Shown in pieces: positions 26,221-34,447 of a DNA stretch of 64,000 nt. The translations under genes and the position numbers were made by a program. The notes beneath the pieces are model-generated. The model made no database searches, was not told where the DNA came from, and was given only the letters and a program-made list of their open reading frames with translations. The stretch covers positions 1 to 64,000 of the forward strand of contig NZ_LFLS01000018.1 in the NCBI RefSeq assembly GCF_001189915.1. Direction: 5' to 3'. Within the stretch, counting starts at the first letter, position 1; every line of letters begins with the position of its first letter. This DNA is from Herbaspirillum autotrophicum. Lineage in GTDB: Bacteria; Pseudomonadota; Gammaproteobacteria; Burkholderiales; Burkholderiaceae_D.

Positions 26221-27015
26221 TCAATGCGCGGCAAATACCGTCTTCACGACTCCCAGACCGGCGATGGTGGTTTCAATAATGTCACCCGGTGCAACGGCAA
26301 CCATCGGTCCCAGCGCTCCGGTCATGATGACATCTCCGCAGCGCAACGGACGCCCTACTTCCGACATTTTGCGGGCAAGCCATAATGCGGCGTTCAGCGG
26401 ATGTCCCAGACAAGCCGCCCCCACCCCGTGCGACACGATCTGGCCCTGGCGTTCCATGAGCATCCCGCACAGGCGAAGATCCACTTCCGACAGCTTCCTC
26501 GGCTGCATTCCCAATGCATACAAACCGGACGATGCATTATCGGCCACGGTGTCCAGCAACTTGATGTCCCAATTGCTGATCCGGCTGCCAACGATCTCGA
26601 CCGCAGGAAGGACATAGGCGATGGCGGAGATCAGTTGTGCCAGTGTCACATGTTCGAAGTCAAGATCGCGCTCCAGGACGACCGCGATCTCAGCTTCGGC
26701 CTTGGGCTGGAGCACGCGCCCGACGGCAATCTCTTCGTCAGGGGTCAGTTCCATGTCGGCAAACAGCATGCCAAAATCCGGCGCATCAACACCCAGTTGT
26801 TGCTGTACCGATTTCGAAGTCAGGCCGATCTTGCGTCCGGTCAGCCGGCGCCCGCTGGCAAGGTGATGACGGGTGTTGATGTCTTGCACGGCATAGGCGC
26901 CGGCCACGCCGAATGCGGCCAGTTCCTCCCGGATCGGAGGAATCGGGCAAGCTTCCGCCGAAGCGTTGCGAAGAGCGGTGGCAAGCCGCTCAAGGGTTGC
27001 TGTTTTCATTTCCAT
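26221..27015 (-). CDS. 2-keto-4-pentenoate hydratase (MhpD family)
   Basis: A 264-aa enzyme of the fumarylacetoacetase-related hydratase family. It adds water to 2-hydroxypenta-2,4-dienoate to give 4-hydroxy-2-oxovalerate in meta-cleavage pathways of aromatic breakdown. Family motifs are [21 protein letters not shown], the metal ligands in [11 protein letters not shown] (Glu-x-Glu) and AVEIVGSR (Glu), and [10 protein letters not shown]. It lies 7 bp after the YciI-like gene, at the 3' end of the second TRAP operon. The usual aldolase and acetaldehyde dehydrogenase are absent, so it may instead act on another 2-keto-4-enoate. Confidence 0.92.
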   Translation of the reverse strand: MEMKTATLERLATALRNASAEACPIPPIREELAAFGVAGAYAVQDINTRHHLASGRRLTGRKIGLTSKSVQQQLGVDAPDFGMLFADMELTPDEEIAVGRVLQPKAEAEIAVVLERDLDFEHVTLAQLISAIAYVLPAVEIVGSRISNWDIKLLDTVADNASSGLYALGMQPRKLSEVDLRLCGMLMERQGQIVSHGVGAACLGHPLNAALWLARKMSEVGRPLRCGDVIMTGALGPMVAVAPGDIIETTIAGLGVVKTVFAAH

Positions 27016-27022
27016 ATGCTCC

Positions 27023-27316
27023 TCACAATGCAGGATTCAGATTGTCGACGCTGGAGAAGACCAGCTTCCAGGGCTTCATGACGACACTTTTGAACAGGGC
27101 GGCTTTGGCATACGGATCGTTTTCCGACAGTTTGGCAGCCTCCCCTTCGTTAGGAACTTCGTAGACGAACAAGGCCCCCGTGCCATCCGAAAACGGACCG
27201 GCAATCACCAATCGTCCTTGTTGCAGCAGATCTTGCAGATAAGCCCGGTGCAGGGGTCTGAGCTGGGTGAGGCGCTCAGGCTCGTTGGCGTATTCGACGA
27301 AAGCAGCGAATTTCAT
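27023..27316 (-). CDS. YciI-like small protein
   Basis: About 97 aa, starting [27 protein letters not shown]. It has the YciI fold pattern: a first beta strand, a conserved His in [20 protein letters not shown], and a C-terminal [18 protein letters not shown] (the YCII-type NDPF/Y motif). YciI proteins are small dimeric ferredoxin-like enzymes or lactone/isomerase-like partners in aromatic catabolic operons. It sits 11 bp after the DctQM stop and 7 bp before the hydratase, so it is co-transcribed. The reaction is not known; a muconolactone-isomerase-like role is a guess. Confidence 0.85.
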   Translation of the reverse strand: MKFAAFVEYANEPERLTQLRPLHRAYLQDLLQQGRLVIAGPFSDGTGALFVYEVPNEGEAAKLSENDPYAKAALFKSVVMKPWKLVFSSVDNLNPAL

Positions 27317-27327
27317 GATGAGTTCGA

Positions 27328-29232
27328 TTAGTTGAGAAAGCCGATGGAAATCCACGGTATGGCAGCGACCAGCGCCGTACCGATGAACAGCGAGATCATG
27401 TAGACCCAGATATGGCGCACCCCTTCGCTCGGATTGACGCGACTGATCGCGCAGGCAGAGTAATAACCAACGCCGAACGGCGGTGCAAACAGACCGATGC
27501 CCATCGCCAAGACCACCACCATGGCGTAGTGGACCTCATGGATGCCGAGTTGTTGTGCAATCGGGAACAGCAGTGGCCCGAACAGGACGATGGCGGGAAT
27601 GCCTTCCAGCACACTGCCGAGCAAGACGAACACCACGATGGATACCGCCATGAACGTTGCCGAACCGCCCGGCAGCCCCGCCATGGCAGCAACCAGACTG
27701 TCGGAAAAACCGGATTGCGTGAGCGACCATGCCATGCCGCTGGCAGCGCCGATGATGAGCAGGATCGCTCCCGACAATGCCGCCGTGTCGATCAGCGCCG
27801 GCCAGATTTTCTTGAGGTCGAGCTTCCGGTACACCAGCAGCCCCGCCAGAATCGTATAGACGATACCGATGGTGGACACCTCGGTGGCGGTGGCGACGCC
27901 TTCCACTACTGCGGCACGAATCACGAACGGCAACGCCAGTGCCGGCAGCGCCACGGCGAAGCTCTTGCCGATCACGGCCCCGCTGACGCGGACGCCGGCC
28001 GGATGCTTCGATTTGCGCGATTTCCACCAGACCACGATGCCAAGCATCGCAGCCAGTACCACGCCCGGCAGCAAGCCGCCCTTGAACAGCGCCGAGATGG
28101 AAATGCCCGTGACCGAACCGATGGTGATGAGCACCAGGCTGGGAGGAATGGTCTCGGTCTGGGCACCGGTAGCCGCCAGCAACGCCACCATATTGCCGTC
28201 TTCGGCACCGTGCTTCTTCATCTCCGGGAACAAGGCCGGCGCGATGGCGGCCATGTCTGCCACCTTGGATCCCGAGATGCCCGATACCAGATACATCGCG
28301 CCGATCAGCACGTAAGACAGGCCGCCACGGACATGCCCCAGCAGATTGGCCAGGAACTGTACCATCACCTTGGCCATCGACGTCATCTCGATGAGAATGC
28401 CGAGGAACACGAACAACGGTACCGACAGCAGGATCAAATGCGACATTCCTTCGTTCATCCGTCCCACCGCCACGATGGTGGGTGTGGAGGTAGTCAGAGA
28501 AAGATAGCCGAACGTGGCAAGGCCGAAGGAAAACACGATAGGAACGCCGGCAAAGACCAGCAAGCCCACGCCGACCACGAAAAACAGCAGCAGATTGATA
28601 TTGCCCAAGTCCTCCAGCACCGGCTGCAATGCCACCAGGCTGCCGACGATGCAAACGCATGCAGCGATGGCCAGCGTTACCGCGCGCACGCTGGAATTGG
28701 AGAGCAGGCGCACGATGCTGATCAACAAGATGATGCCGATGCCGACCGGCAATGCGGCCGCACCCCAGGCATTGGAAATATCCAGCGCCGGCATCGAGAC
28801 CAGCACTTCTTCGCTGGCAAATTCGTATGCCGGATACGCCATCAGGGCCAGCCACGTCAAAGCAGCAACCGTGGCAACCAGCTCGAAGACACCGCGCCAT
28901 TTTTCCCCGGCCAGATCCACGATTGCCGTCATGCGCATGTGGGAACCGCGCCGGAACGCAATCGCCGATCCCAGCATGATGAGCCAGACGAACAGCAGCG
29001 AAGCAAATTCATCGACCCAGATCAAGGGCGTGTGCAACACATAGCGACTCACGACACCGCTTGCCAGCACACCGATTTCGGTGAGTACCAGCAGCGCCGC
29101 CGGGATCTCTGTCAGGAGCCCCAAGACCTTGTCCGCCCAGCGCAGCGCCCGGCCGAACGCGCCGTCCTTGAGCAGAGCTTCAGAAGGCCGGATCATGACA
29201 GGCAGATCGGCGTTTTGGATAGGAATGGACAT
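27328..29232 (-). CDS. TRAP transporter fused permease, DctQM type (second copy)
   Basis: A 634-aa fused permease, DctQ about 1-195 and DctM about 205-634, closely paralogous to the protein at 171-2063 (shared LILLSVPLFVFLG, GHVRGGLSYVL, SLVLITIGSVTG, AVVEGVATATEVSTIGIVY). It is encoded between the exported PPC-domain gene and the YciI-like gene in a seven-gene minus-strand operon. The cognate binding protein is at 29858-30895. The shared sequence suggests a ligand related to that of the first system, perhaps an aromatic ring-cleavage acid. Confidence 0.95.
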   Translation of the reverse strand: MSIPIQNADLPVMIRPSEALLKDGAFGRALRWADKVLGLLTEIPAALLVLTEIGVLASGVVSRYVLHTPLIWVDEFASLLFVWLIMLGSAIAFRRGSHMRMTAIVDLAGEKWRGVFELVATVAALTWLALMAYPAYEFASEEVLVSMPALDISNAWGAAALPVGIGIILLISIVRLLSNSSVRAVTLAIAACVCIVGSLVALQPVLEDLGNINLLLFFVVGVGLLVFAGVPIVFSFGLATFGYLSLTTSTPTIVAVGRMNEGMSHLILLSVPLFVFLGILIEMTSMAKVMVQFLANLLGHVRGGLSYVLIGAMYLVSGISGSKVADMAAIAPALFPEMKKHGAEDGNMVALLAATGAQTETIPPSLVLITIGSVTGISISALFKGGLLPGVVLAAMLGIVVWWKSRKSKHPAGVRVSGAVIGKSFAVALPALALPFVIRAAVVEGVATATEVSTIGIVYTILAGLLVYRKLDLKKIWPALIDTAALSGAILLIIGAASGMAWSLTQSGFSDSLVAAMAGLPGGSATFMAVSIVVFVLLGSVLEGIPAIVLFGPLLFPIAQQLGIHEVHYAMVVVLAMGIGLFAPPFGVGYYSACAISRVNPSEGVRHIWVYMISLFIGTALVAAIPWISIGFLN

Positions 29233-29244
29233 GGTCTGCTCCCG

Positions 29245-29766
29245 TCATTGTTGCGGTAATCCAAGGACGTTGGCCTGAATCTCCGGATCGACAAAACGTT
29301 CCAGCCGTGCAGGATGTACGGTGATGGTGATCTCGCAGGATCCGGTTCCTACCGTCAGCCCCAGGACGTGGCCGCCGGCGCCGTTGAAGGTGCCGTCCGT
29401 CACCACGCCATGCACGTGAATCGACGGCTTTCCTTCTTTCCAGGCAATGGAGCCGGTCATGTTGGCCATCTCGACGTTGCGGAAGGTCTTGGGATCGAAT
29501 TGCTTGCGGCCGAAATCGTAGAATCCGAACGTTGCCTCAGACATGAAGCCGATACCAACGAAGCTGGCGCTGGGGATGTTTTCCGCCTGTGCCAGTTGTT
29601 CCAGGTTTTGCAGTACGTTGTCGCCATGGCGCAGCACCATCAGGTAGCCGGTGGGCGTTTTCATGTACTTGGCCGGGGCGTTCTGCACGGCATTCCCGGG
29701 CGGGACCACGCAAGCGAAAGCGAAACCCAGCATTACGAGCGAAGTGAGGCGCTTGAGGTAAGTCAT
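29245..29766 (-). CDS. exported PPC/DUF296-domain protein
   Basis: A 173-aa protein. A Sec signal (MTYLKRLTSLVMLGFAFACVVPPGNA) precedes a PPC (DUF296) domain: YLMVLRHGDNVLQNLEQLAQAENIPSASF, VGIGFMSEATFGFYD and SIHVHGVVTDGTFNGAGGHVLGL. The His-x-His and the later His form the metal site seen in structures of this fold. PPC proteins are normally cytosolic or fused to AT-hooks in plants; a secreted copy inside a TRAP operon is unusual. It lies between DctP and DctQM, so it might handle the ligand in the periplasm. Function unknown. Confidence 0.85.
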   Translation of the reverse strand: MTYLKRLTSLVMLGFAFACVVPPGNAVQNAPAKYMKTPTGYLMVLRHGDNVLQNLEQLAQAENIPSASFVGIGFMSEATFGFYDFGRKQFDPKTFRNVEMANMTGSIAWKEGKPSIHVHGVVTDGTFNGAGGHVLGLTVGTGSCEITITVHPARLERFVDPEIQANVLGLPQQ

Positions 29767-29857
29767 GATGTCTCCTGTTTTTTTTGAATATGGGGATCCA
29801 TGGCAGCGGCCCGAAGCCGCCCGCCATCAATCGATTACGGGGGAAAGACGAACGTTG

Positions 29858-30895
29858 CTAGCTGAGCTGACCGGCGTACTTTTCAAGCAGCGGCCATGTC
29901 TCCGCCGGAAACTTCTTTTGCCAGTCTTTGTAGAATCCCACCTTGCTCAGTTGCTCGCGGAAGATTTTCACGTCGGGTTGGTTGAAGACCATGCCGCGCC
30001 CCTCCAGCTCTTTGCGCAGGGTCGTATTCAATACATTCACGTCCTGCCGCTGTTTGACGGCGTACTGATCAAATACTTTGCTGGCAAGTTGTCGCAAATC
30101 CTCGGGCAACGCGTTCCACGAGCGCAGGTTGGCAACCAGCCAGAAGCCGTCCCAGACATGCGAGGTGAGCGAACAATATTTCTGGACTTCATACAGCTTC
30201 TGCGTTGACAGGATGGTCAGCGGGTTTTCCTGCCCGTTGACGATCCTGGTCTGCAGTGAGGTATAGACTTCTGCCATATTGATGCCGGCCGGCGCCGCGC
30301 CAAACGCCTTGAACAGTGACGTCAGCGCCGGGCTCAACGGCACCCGGATCTTGAAACCGCTCAAGTCTTGCGGCGTATTGATCTGGCGGTCGCTGCTGGT
30401 GACGTGGCGAAAGCCGTGATCCCAGATCTTGGGCATTGGCATCAGGTTGATCTTCGAGAAGGCGCTCCGGATGTGCGCGCCCAATTCACCGTCCATTGCT
30501 TTCCAGACGTGGTCGTAGCTGGGAAAAGCGAAACCGATGCCGCTGATGGAGGCGGCAGGCACCAGCGTGCCCCAGATCAGTCCCGCTGTACTGACGAAGT
30601 CGATGGCACCGGAACGAACCTGGGAGATCATGTCGGTATCGCCGCCCAACTGGCTGTTGGGAAACACGTGGATATTCAAGCGTCCGTTCGAGGCGCGCGC
30701 GATCTCGGCGGTGGCCGCAATGAGATTGGCGGCGGTGGGATGGGTCGGCGCCAGCGCGATGCCAAGCTTGTAGTTGTAGGTCTTTTCCGCACTCCGCGCG
30801 GATGAACTGAACATCATGCCCGGAGCGACGACCGCCGCCATCGCGACACCTTGTCTGAGCGCCTGGCGGCGCCCCGTGTTTATCTTTTCCATCAT
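29858..30895 (-). CDS. TRAP transporter substrate-binding protein DctP (second copy)
   Basis: A 345-aa periplasmic binding protein with a Tat-like leader (NTGRRQALRQGVAMAAVVAPG) and cleavage near SARSAEK. GGDTDMISQVRSGAIDF, FKIRVP with the carboxylate-binding Arg, and VYTSLQTRIVNGQENP are DctP motifs. It is about half identical to the protein at 2167-3183. The start has AGGAG upstream. It follows the two small paralogous genes and precedes the exported PPC gene on the same strand. Confidence 0.94.
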   Translation of the reverse strand: MMEKINTGRRQALRQGVAMAAVVAPGMMFSSSARSAEKTYNYKLGIALAPTHPTAANLIAATAEIARASNGRLNIHVFPNSQLGGDTDMISQVRSGAIDFVSTAGLIWGTLVPAASISGIGFAFPSYDHVWKAMDGELGAHIRSAFSKINLMPMPKIWDHGFRHVTSSDRQINTPQDLSGFKIRVPLSPALTSLFKAFGAAPAGINMAEVYTSLQTRIVNGQENPLTILSTQKLYEVQKYCSLTSHVWDGFWLVANLRSWNALPEDLRQLASKVFDQYAVKQRQDVNVLNTTLRKELEGRGMVFNQPDVKIFREQLSKVGFYKDWQKKFPAETWPLLEKYAGQLS

Positions 30896-30931
30896 TTGTC
30901 TCCTGTGGATTTTATTGTTTGCGGCGCGGCT

Positions 30932-31264
30932 TTATGCCGTTTTCACCGATCTGTTGCTGAGGTATCTGGAAAAATTCCTGGCACCATCCCAGTCCTGAAT
31001 GAGGGTCAGCCGGCGTTTGATGAACAGTCCGTCCGCCACGCGTTCAGCGAAAGCCTCAAACGTTTCGGTGGGATCGTCGATCTCGAAGATGAAATACACT
31101 TTCGCCTCTTCGTTGGACAACCACGGACCGGCGAGCAATTGCAGGTCACCGGGAAGATTGTGCGGACGCACGCCCACGCGCAATTTGCCCAGGAAATCCA
31201 CCACGCCCTGCATCGTCTTGGGCGACATGTCGCGCAACCATACCTCATTGAAAAATTTTGGCAT
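30932..31264 (-). CDS. small alpha/beta protein, paralogue A
   Basis: A 110-aa cytosolic protein of no family I can name with certainty. MPKFFNEVWLRDM, LQLLAGPWLSNEEAKVYFIFEIDDPTETFEAFAERV and LTLIQDWDG recur almost unchanged in the next gene (31292-31609), so the pair arose by tandem duplication. The strand-helix-strand pattern with a central AGPW and the short length suggest a dimeric ferredoxin-like barrel (as in DUF3303, EthD or muconolactone isomerase). The start has AAGGA upstream. It lies directly upstream of DctP in the operon. Possibly an isomerase or cyclase of ring-cleavage products. Confidence 0.75.
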   Translation of the reverse strand: MPKFFNEVWLRDMSPKTMQGVVDFLGKLRVGVRPHNLPGDLQLLAGPWLSNEEAKVYFIFEIDDPTETFEAFAERVADGLFIKRRLTLIQDWDGARNFSRYLSNRSVKTA

Positions 31265-31291
31265 TTTCTTTGTTCCTTGTCTTGATGTGAT

Positions 31292-31609
31292 TCAGACGCT
31301 CGTCACGCGATCCGTATAGGCCTTCAATTGGTCCCAGTCAGACAGCAGAGTCAGCTTGCGACGGGCGAACAGACCGCTCACCACGCGCTCGGCATAGGCA
31401 TCGAACATCGTGGACGGGTCGTCGATTTCAAAGATGAACATTACCTTCGGCTCTTCCGCCGAGAGCCAGGGCCCGGCGAGCATGCGCAGATCCGGTGGCA
31501 GGTTGTCCGGCTTGGTGCCGGCGCTGAGATTGCCGAAGAAGGTGATCGCTTCTTCGATCAAGTGCGGCTTGATGTCGCCAAGCCAGACTTCGTTGAGAAA
31601 TATAGGCAT
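31292..31609 (-). CDS. small alpha/beta protein, paralogue B
   Basis: A 105-aa protein, first gene of the second TRAP operon. It starts at ATG 31609 with GGAG eight bases upstream (the frame stays open further to 31648). It shares FLNEVWL, LAGPWLS, FIFEIDDP, YAERVVSGLF and LTLLSDWD with paralogue A, about half identical over the whole length. Both copies keep the same charged and aromatic positions (EVW, GPW, DDP), which argues that both are functional. Product uncertain. Confidence 0.75.
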   Translation of the reverse strand: MPIFLNEVWLGDIKPHLIEEAITFFGNLSAGTKPDNLPPDLRMLAGPWLSAEEPKVMFIFEIDDPSTMFDAYAERVVSGLFARRKLTLLSDWDQLKAYTDRVTSV

Positions 31610-31839
31610 TGTTGTCTCCAGATTGAGGTTCTCGCCGCAGCAGTGCAACGTGACGTCTGGAGAATACGGAATTACCTCACACTGTCATATGCGCAAAGTG
31701 AGATATCAGATTTTCCGGGAAGGTATTGATTCCTCCATTGTGGAGCTTGCTGACCTTCCGTTTGGATGGTGCGCGCGACGCACGTCACAGAAGGAGCAAT
31801 GGACTCGAGAGAAAATATAGAGATGCTACGGCCGCAATT

Positions 31840-32760
31840 GGCCGAGGCCGTGTAAAAACGCCGGCAGCCTTAATTCTAATCTGAAGTAAACGATTTGCAG
31901 AGATTCAGGTCACACGAACAGATCATTCTGTTCGAGGTGCCTATGAAACGCTTCATTGAAGGCCAGGATCGCCATCAACGTATCTTGTTGCCCGAACAAC
32001 TGGAGGACTACGTCGCCGACAGTCACCCGGTTCGAGTAGTCGATGTCTCCGTCAATGAACTGGATCTGGCGCAAATGGGTTTCGAAGGGACGATGCCTGC
32101 ACAAACCGGACGTCCCGCTTATCATCCGGAAGTGCTTCTCAAGATTTATATCTATCGCTACCTCAATCGACTTCAATCAAGCCGTCGCCTGGAACGTGAA
32201 GCACAGCGTAATGTTGAACTGAGGTGGCTGACCGGACATTTGACGCCGGACTTCAAGACCATCGCCAACTTCCGCAAAGACAACGGTCGTACCATCTCCA
32301 ATGTCTGCCGTCAGTTCGTCGTCCTCTGTCAACGGCGCGTGACACGTTGGGAACATGAAGAGGCACTGGACGCCATGCAGGAGCGGTTGGAACGAACTCC
32401 GGAGGCGATGCGAATACGCAGAAGGACGGTTGAACATCCGTTCGGCAACATCAAGGCCTGGATGGGCGCTACGCACTTCCTGACCAGAACCAAGGCACGA
32501 GTGAGCACCGAGATGAGCTTACATGTCCTGGCTTACAACATGAAACGGATGATCAATATATTGGGTGTGGGGGCATTGATGAAAGTGATGAGCGCATAGG
32601 CGATTTTAGCGTCCAAAATACGTTGGAAGCCCGTCTTCTCATCAATCCACGAACATTGGCCTCCGTTGCCGGGAGAGGCGGTATAGGCAGCGATGCTGCA
32701 TTAAAATGACGCTGAACTCGATTCATCGGACCGATTCAGCGTTTTTACACGGCCTCGGCC
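31840..32760 (+). mobile_element. Internally deleted IS1182-type insertion sequence
   Basis: A 921-bp element with 21-bp terminal inverted repeats: GGCCGAGGCCGTGTAAAAAC at 31840-31859 plus one base, and its complement ending at 32760. It carries one transposase frame with a large internal deletion. A subterminal hairpin (CGCTGAA at 32710-32716 with TTCAGCG at 32735-32741) lies inside the right end. No target-site duplication is visible: the flanks GCCGCAAT and AGAAGCGG do not match, which suggests a later rearrangement. Confidence 0.85.
31943..32599 (+). pseudogene. IS1182 family transposase, internal in-frame deletion
   Basis: A 218-aa frame against the usual 450-480 aa. Residues 1-130 are the normal N-terminal domain (MKRFIEGQDRHQRILLPEQL, TGRPAYHPEVLLKIYIYRYLNR, ELRWLTGHLTPDFKTIANFR). 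At FVVLCQ/RRVTRWEHEEALDAM the sequence jumps to the C-terminal part (RRTVEHPFGNIKAWMGATHF, VSTEMSLHVLAYNMKRMINILG). The missing middle, about 240 residues, holds most of the DDE catalytic core, so the protein should be inactive. The reading frame is kept across the junction near base 32330. Confidence 0.85.
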
Positions 32761-32794
32761 AGAAGCGGACCGATATATTTCCGTAATCATTTGG

Positions 32795-33256
32795 ATGCAA
32801 TTCATGAATCTGATCCTGGAAAATACCGATCAAGTGCAATTCTTCACAAATATGAGGGAAATATTTTTCGCGGCGGAAATCCTTGTTTCGGATTTTGATT
32901 GGTATATCAGCGATGTCGAAACCAATTTGACACCGGATGAATTTTCACCTGAAGATCGATGGATGTCCGGTGAAGAACTTGCAGCTCTCATACAAGCACG
33001 GGATATCCAATTTATCTATGCAGTCTTCAGTGCGTTGCCCAAAGATTTTCGCCCTGTCTGTCTTGCCGCACCATCGGTGTCAGACAATCGGAATTACTGG
33101 AGCGGAGCAGACATTGCACCTCATTTGGAAGGCGCACTGTTCGAAATTGTTTGCTGGGATAGCAGCGCGACAATCCTTATTAATTTGCCGGATGACGCGC
33201 AACACGCCTTTGTAGCCAAGTATTCGGATACGCGGCCACTACACTCTTTACGTTAA
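32795..33256 (+). CDS. hypothetical protein, AT-richer than its neighbours
   Basis: A 153-aa acidic, aromatic-rich cytosolic protein with no signal or membrane segment. FFAAEILVSDFDWYISDVETN, RWMSGEELAALIQARDIQFIYAVFSALP and GALFEIVCWDSSATILIN look like an alpha/beta protein of the kind found scattered as orphan or immunity-type genes, but I cannot place it in a family. It lies immediately beyond the right end of the IS and has visibly lower GC than the flanking genes, so it was probably acquired. Start uncertain (ATG 32795 or 32804). Confidence 0.6.
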   Translation: MQFMNLILENTDQVQFFTNMREIFFAAEILVSDFDWYISDVETNLTPDEFSPEDRWMSGEELAALIQARDIQFIYAVFSALPKDFRPVCLAAPSVSDNRNYWSGADIAPHLEGALFEIVCWDSSATILINLPDDAQHAFVAKYSDTRPLHSLR

Positions 33257-33365
33257 AGCAACTCACAGTCTGTTTCCGGCCAAACGTTGACTTTGAGAAA
33301 GGCATACCGAACGACTGCTTGCGCTCCGAAGGGCTCCACTTTAAGCCCAGCGCCCCACTTCGATC

Positions 33366-34307
33366 CTAGACCGCCCCACAAGGTCTGGGGTCCTTGGGAG
33401 GGTTAAACGATTCAGCCAATCGCACTTGTATCAATTCCAGCAGCGCCCGGACACGCGCAGTCACGGAATGGCGATGGCTGTATGCCCCCAGCAATTGCAG
33501 TGGCGCGGGGCACAGGTCCAGTGGCACCTCCTGCAATCGGCCCATAGCAAGGTCTTCCTGGCAGGGATAGGCCGCCACAATTGCGAAGCCGATGCCTTGC
33601 CGTGCGCCTGCCACGGCCAGTTCTCCGCTGTTGACGCGATAGCGGCTGCGGACCGGCACCTTGACGATTTTTCCCGCGGCGTCCTGAAACTGCCAGGGCT
33701 GGCCCTTCAGCGCACTGAGGGTGGTGATGCAAGGCAGAGACTTCAGTTCGCGCACATGGCGTGGCATGCCGGTCCTTGCCAGCAAGGAGGGGGCGGCAAC
33801 CACGATGCTGGGCAGTGTGGCGAGTTCGCGGGTGATGAAAGCACTGTCCTCCTGGTGGCCCCGGTGGAAGACGATGGAAAGGTCGACGTCCTCTCGAAGT
33901 ACCTCCAACCCGGTCATCCGCGTATCGCATTCGAGCTCGATGCCTGGATGGAGGCTACAGAATTCGGCGAGGATGGGAGCCAGCAGTCTTGGTGCTTCCC
34001 CAGGCATGCACATCTTCAGAGGACCACGCAGTTCGCGCTGTACCGCACTAAGCTCTTCCTGCGTGGAGAGCAGGGTGTCGAGCAAGGGCTTGGTTCGTTC
34101 GTAGAGCAGCCGACCGGCTTCGGTCATGTGCAGGTGGCGGGTGCTTCGCTCCAGCAGACGTGTACCGAGTCTGCGCTCCAGTGCGGCGACGTGGCGGCTG
34201 ACGTTGGAGGAAGGCATGGCCAATAGACGCGACGCGCCAGCAAAGCTCTGCTCATCAACAACTGCCACATAGACACGGACAGTATTCAGATCGAGTGCAT
34301 CGCGCAT
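33366..34307 (-). CDS. LysR family regulator (divergent to FAD monooxygenase)
   Basis: A 313-aa LysR protein with winged helix DLNTVRVYVAVVDEQSFAGASRLLAMPSSNVSRHVAALERRLGTRLLERSTRHLHMTEAGRLLYE, and a periplasmic-binding-like effector domain. It faces the FAD monooxygenase gene across a 140-bp gap, the standard layout for a LysR activator and its target. The gap contains the inverted repeat AAAATG-TCC-CATTTT at 34330-34344. Confidence 0.92.
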   Translation of the reverse strand: MRDALDLNTVRVYVAVVDEQSFAGASRLLAMPSSNVSRHVAALERRLGTRLLERSTRHLHMTEAGRLLYERTKPLLDTLLSTQEELSAVQRELRGPLKMCMPGEAPRLLAPILAEFCSLHPGIELECDTRMTGLEVLREDVDLSIVFHRGHQEDSAFITRELATLPSIVVAAPSLLARTGMPRHVRELKSLPCITTLSALKGQPWQFQDAAGKIVKVPVRSRYRVNSGELAVAGARQGIGFAIVAAYPCQEDLAMGRLQEVPLDLCPAPLQLLGAYSHRHSVTARVRALLELIQVRLAESFNPPKDPRPCGAV

Positions 34308-34329
34308 TGATTATCCCGTTTGAGGTATG

Positions 34330-34344
34330 AAAATGTCCCATTTT
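34330..34344. promoter_or_regulatory. Candidate LysR operator in the divergent LysR/monooxygenase promoter
   Basis: AAAATG and CATTTT flank a TCC spacer (15 bp in all), 23 bp upstream of the LysR start and about 100 bp from the monooxygenase start. Position fits an autoregulatory recognition site. Confidence 0.4.
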
Positions 34345-34447
34345 TGCATGCTAGTTCTCTGTAGTGATGAAATTTAAGATGTTCTTTTGCCCAATATGAC
34401 GCGGTGTGCCGTGCACCGGGCGCAATATGAACAAGGAGAGCTTCAGC

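Noticed and set aside
25907..26224. 105-codon minus-strand frame between the LysR and hydratase genes
   Set aside because: Arg/Gly/Cys-rich with no motif; overlaps the expected LysR promoter.
31820..32780. Target-site duplication around the IS element
   Set aside because: The flanking bases on the two sides do not match over any useful length.
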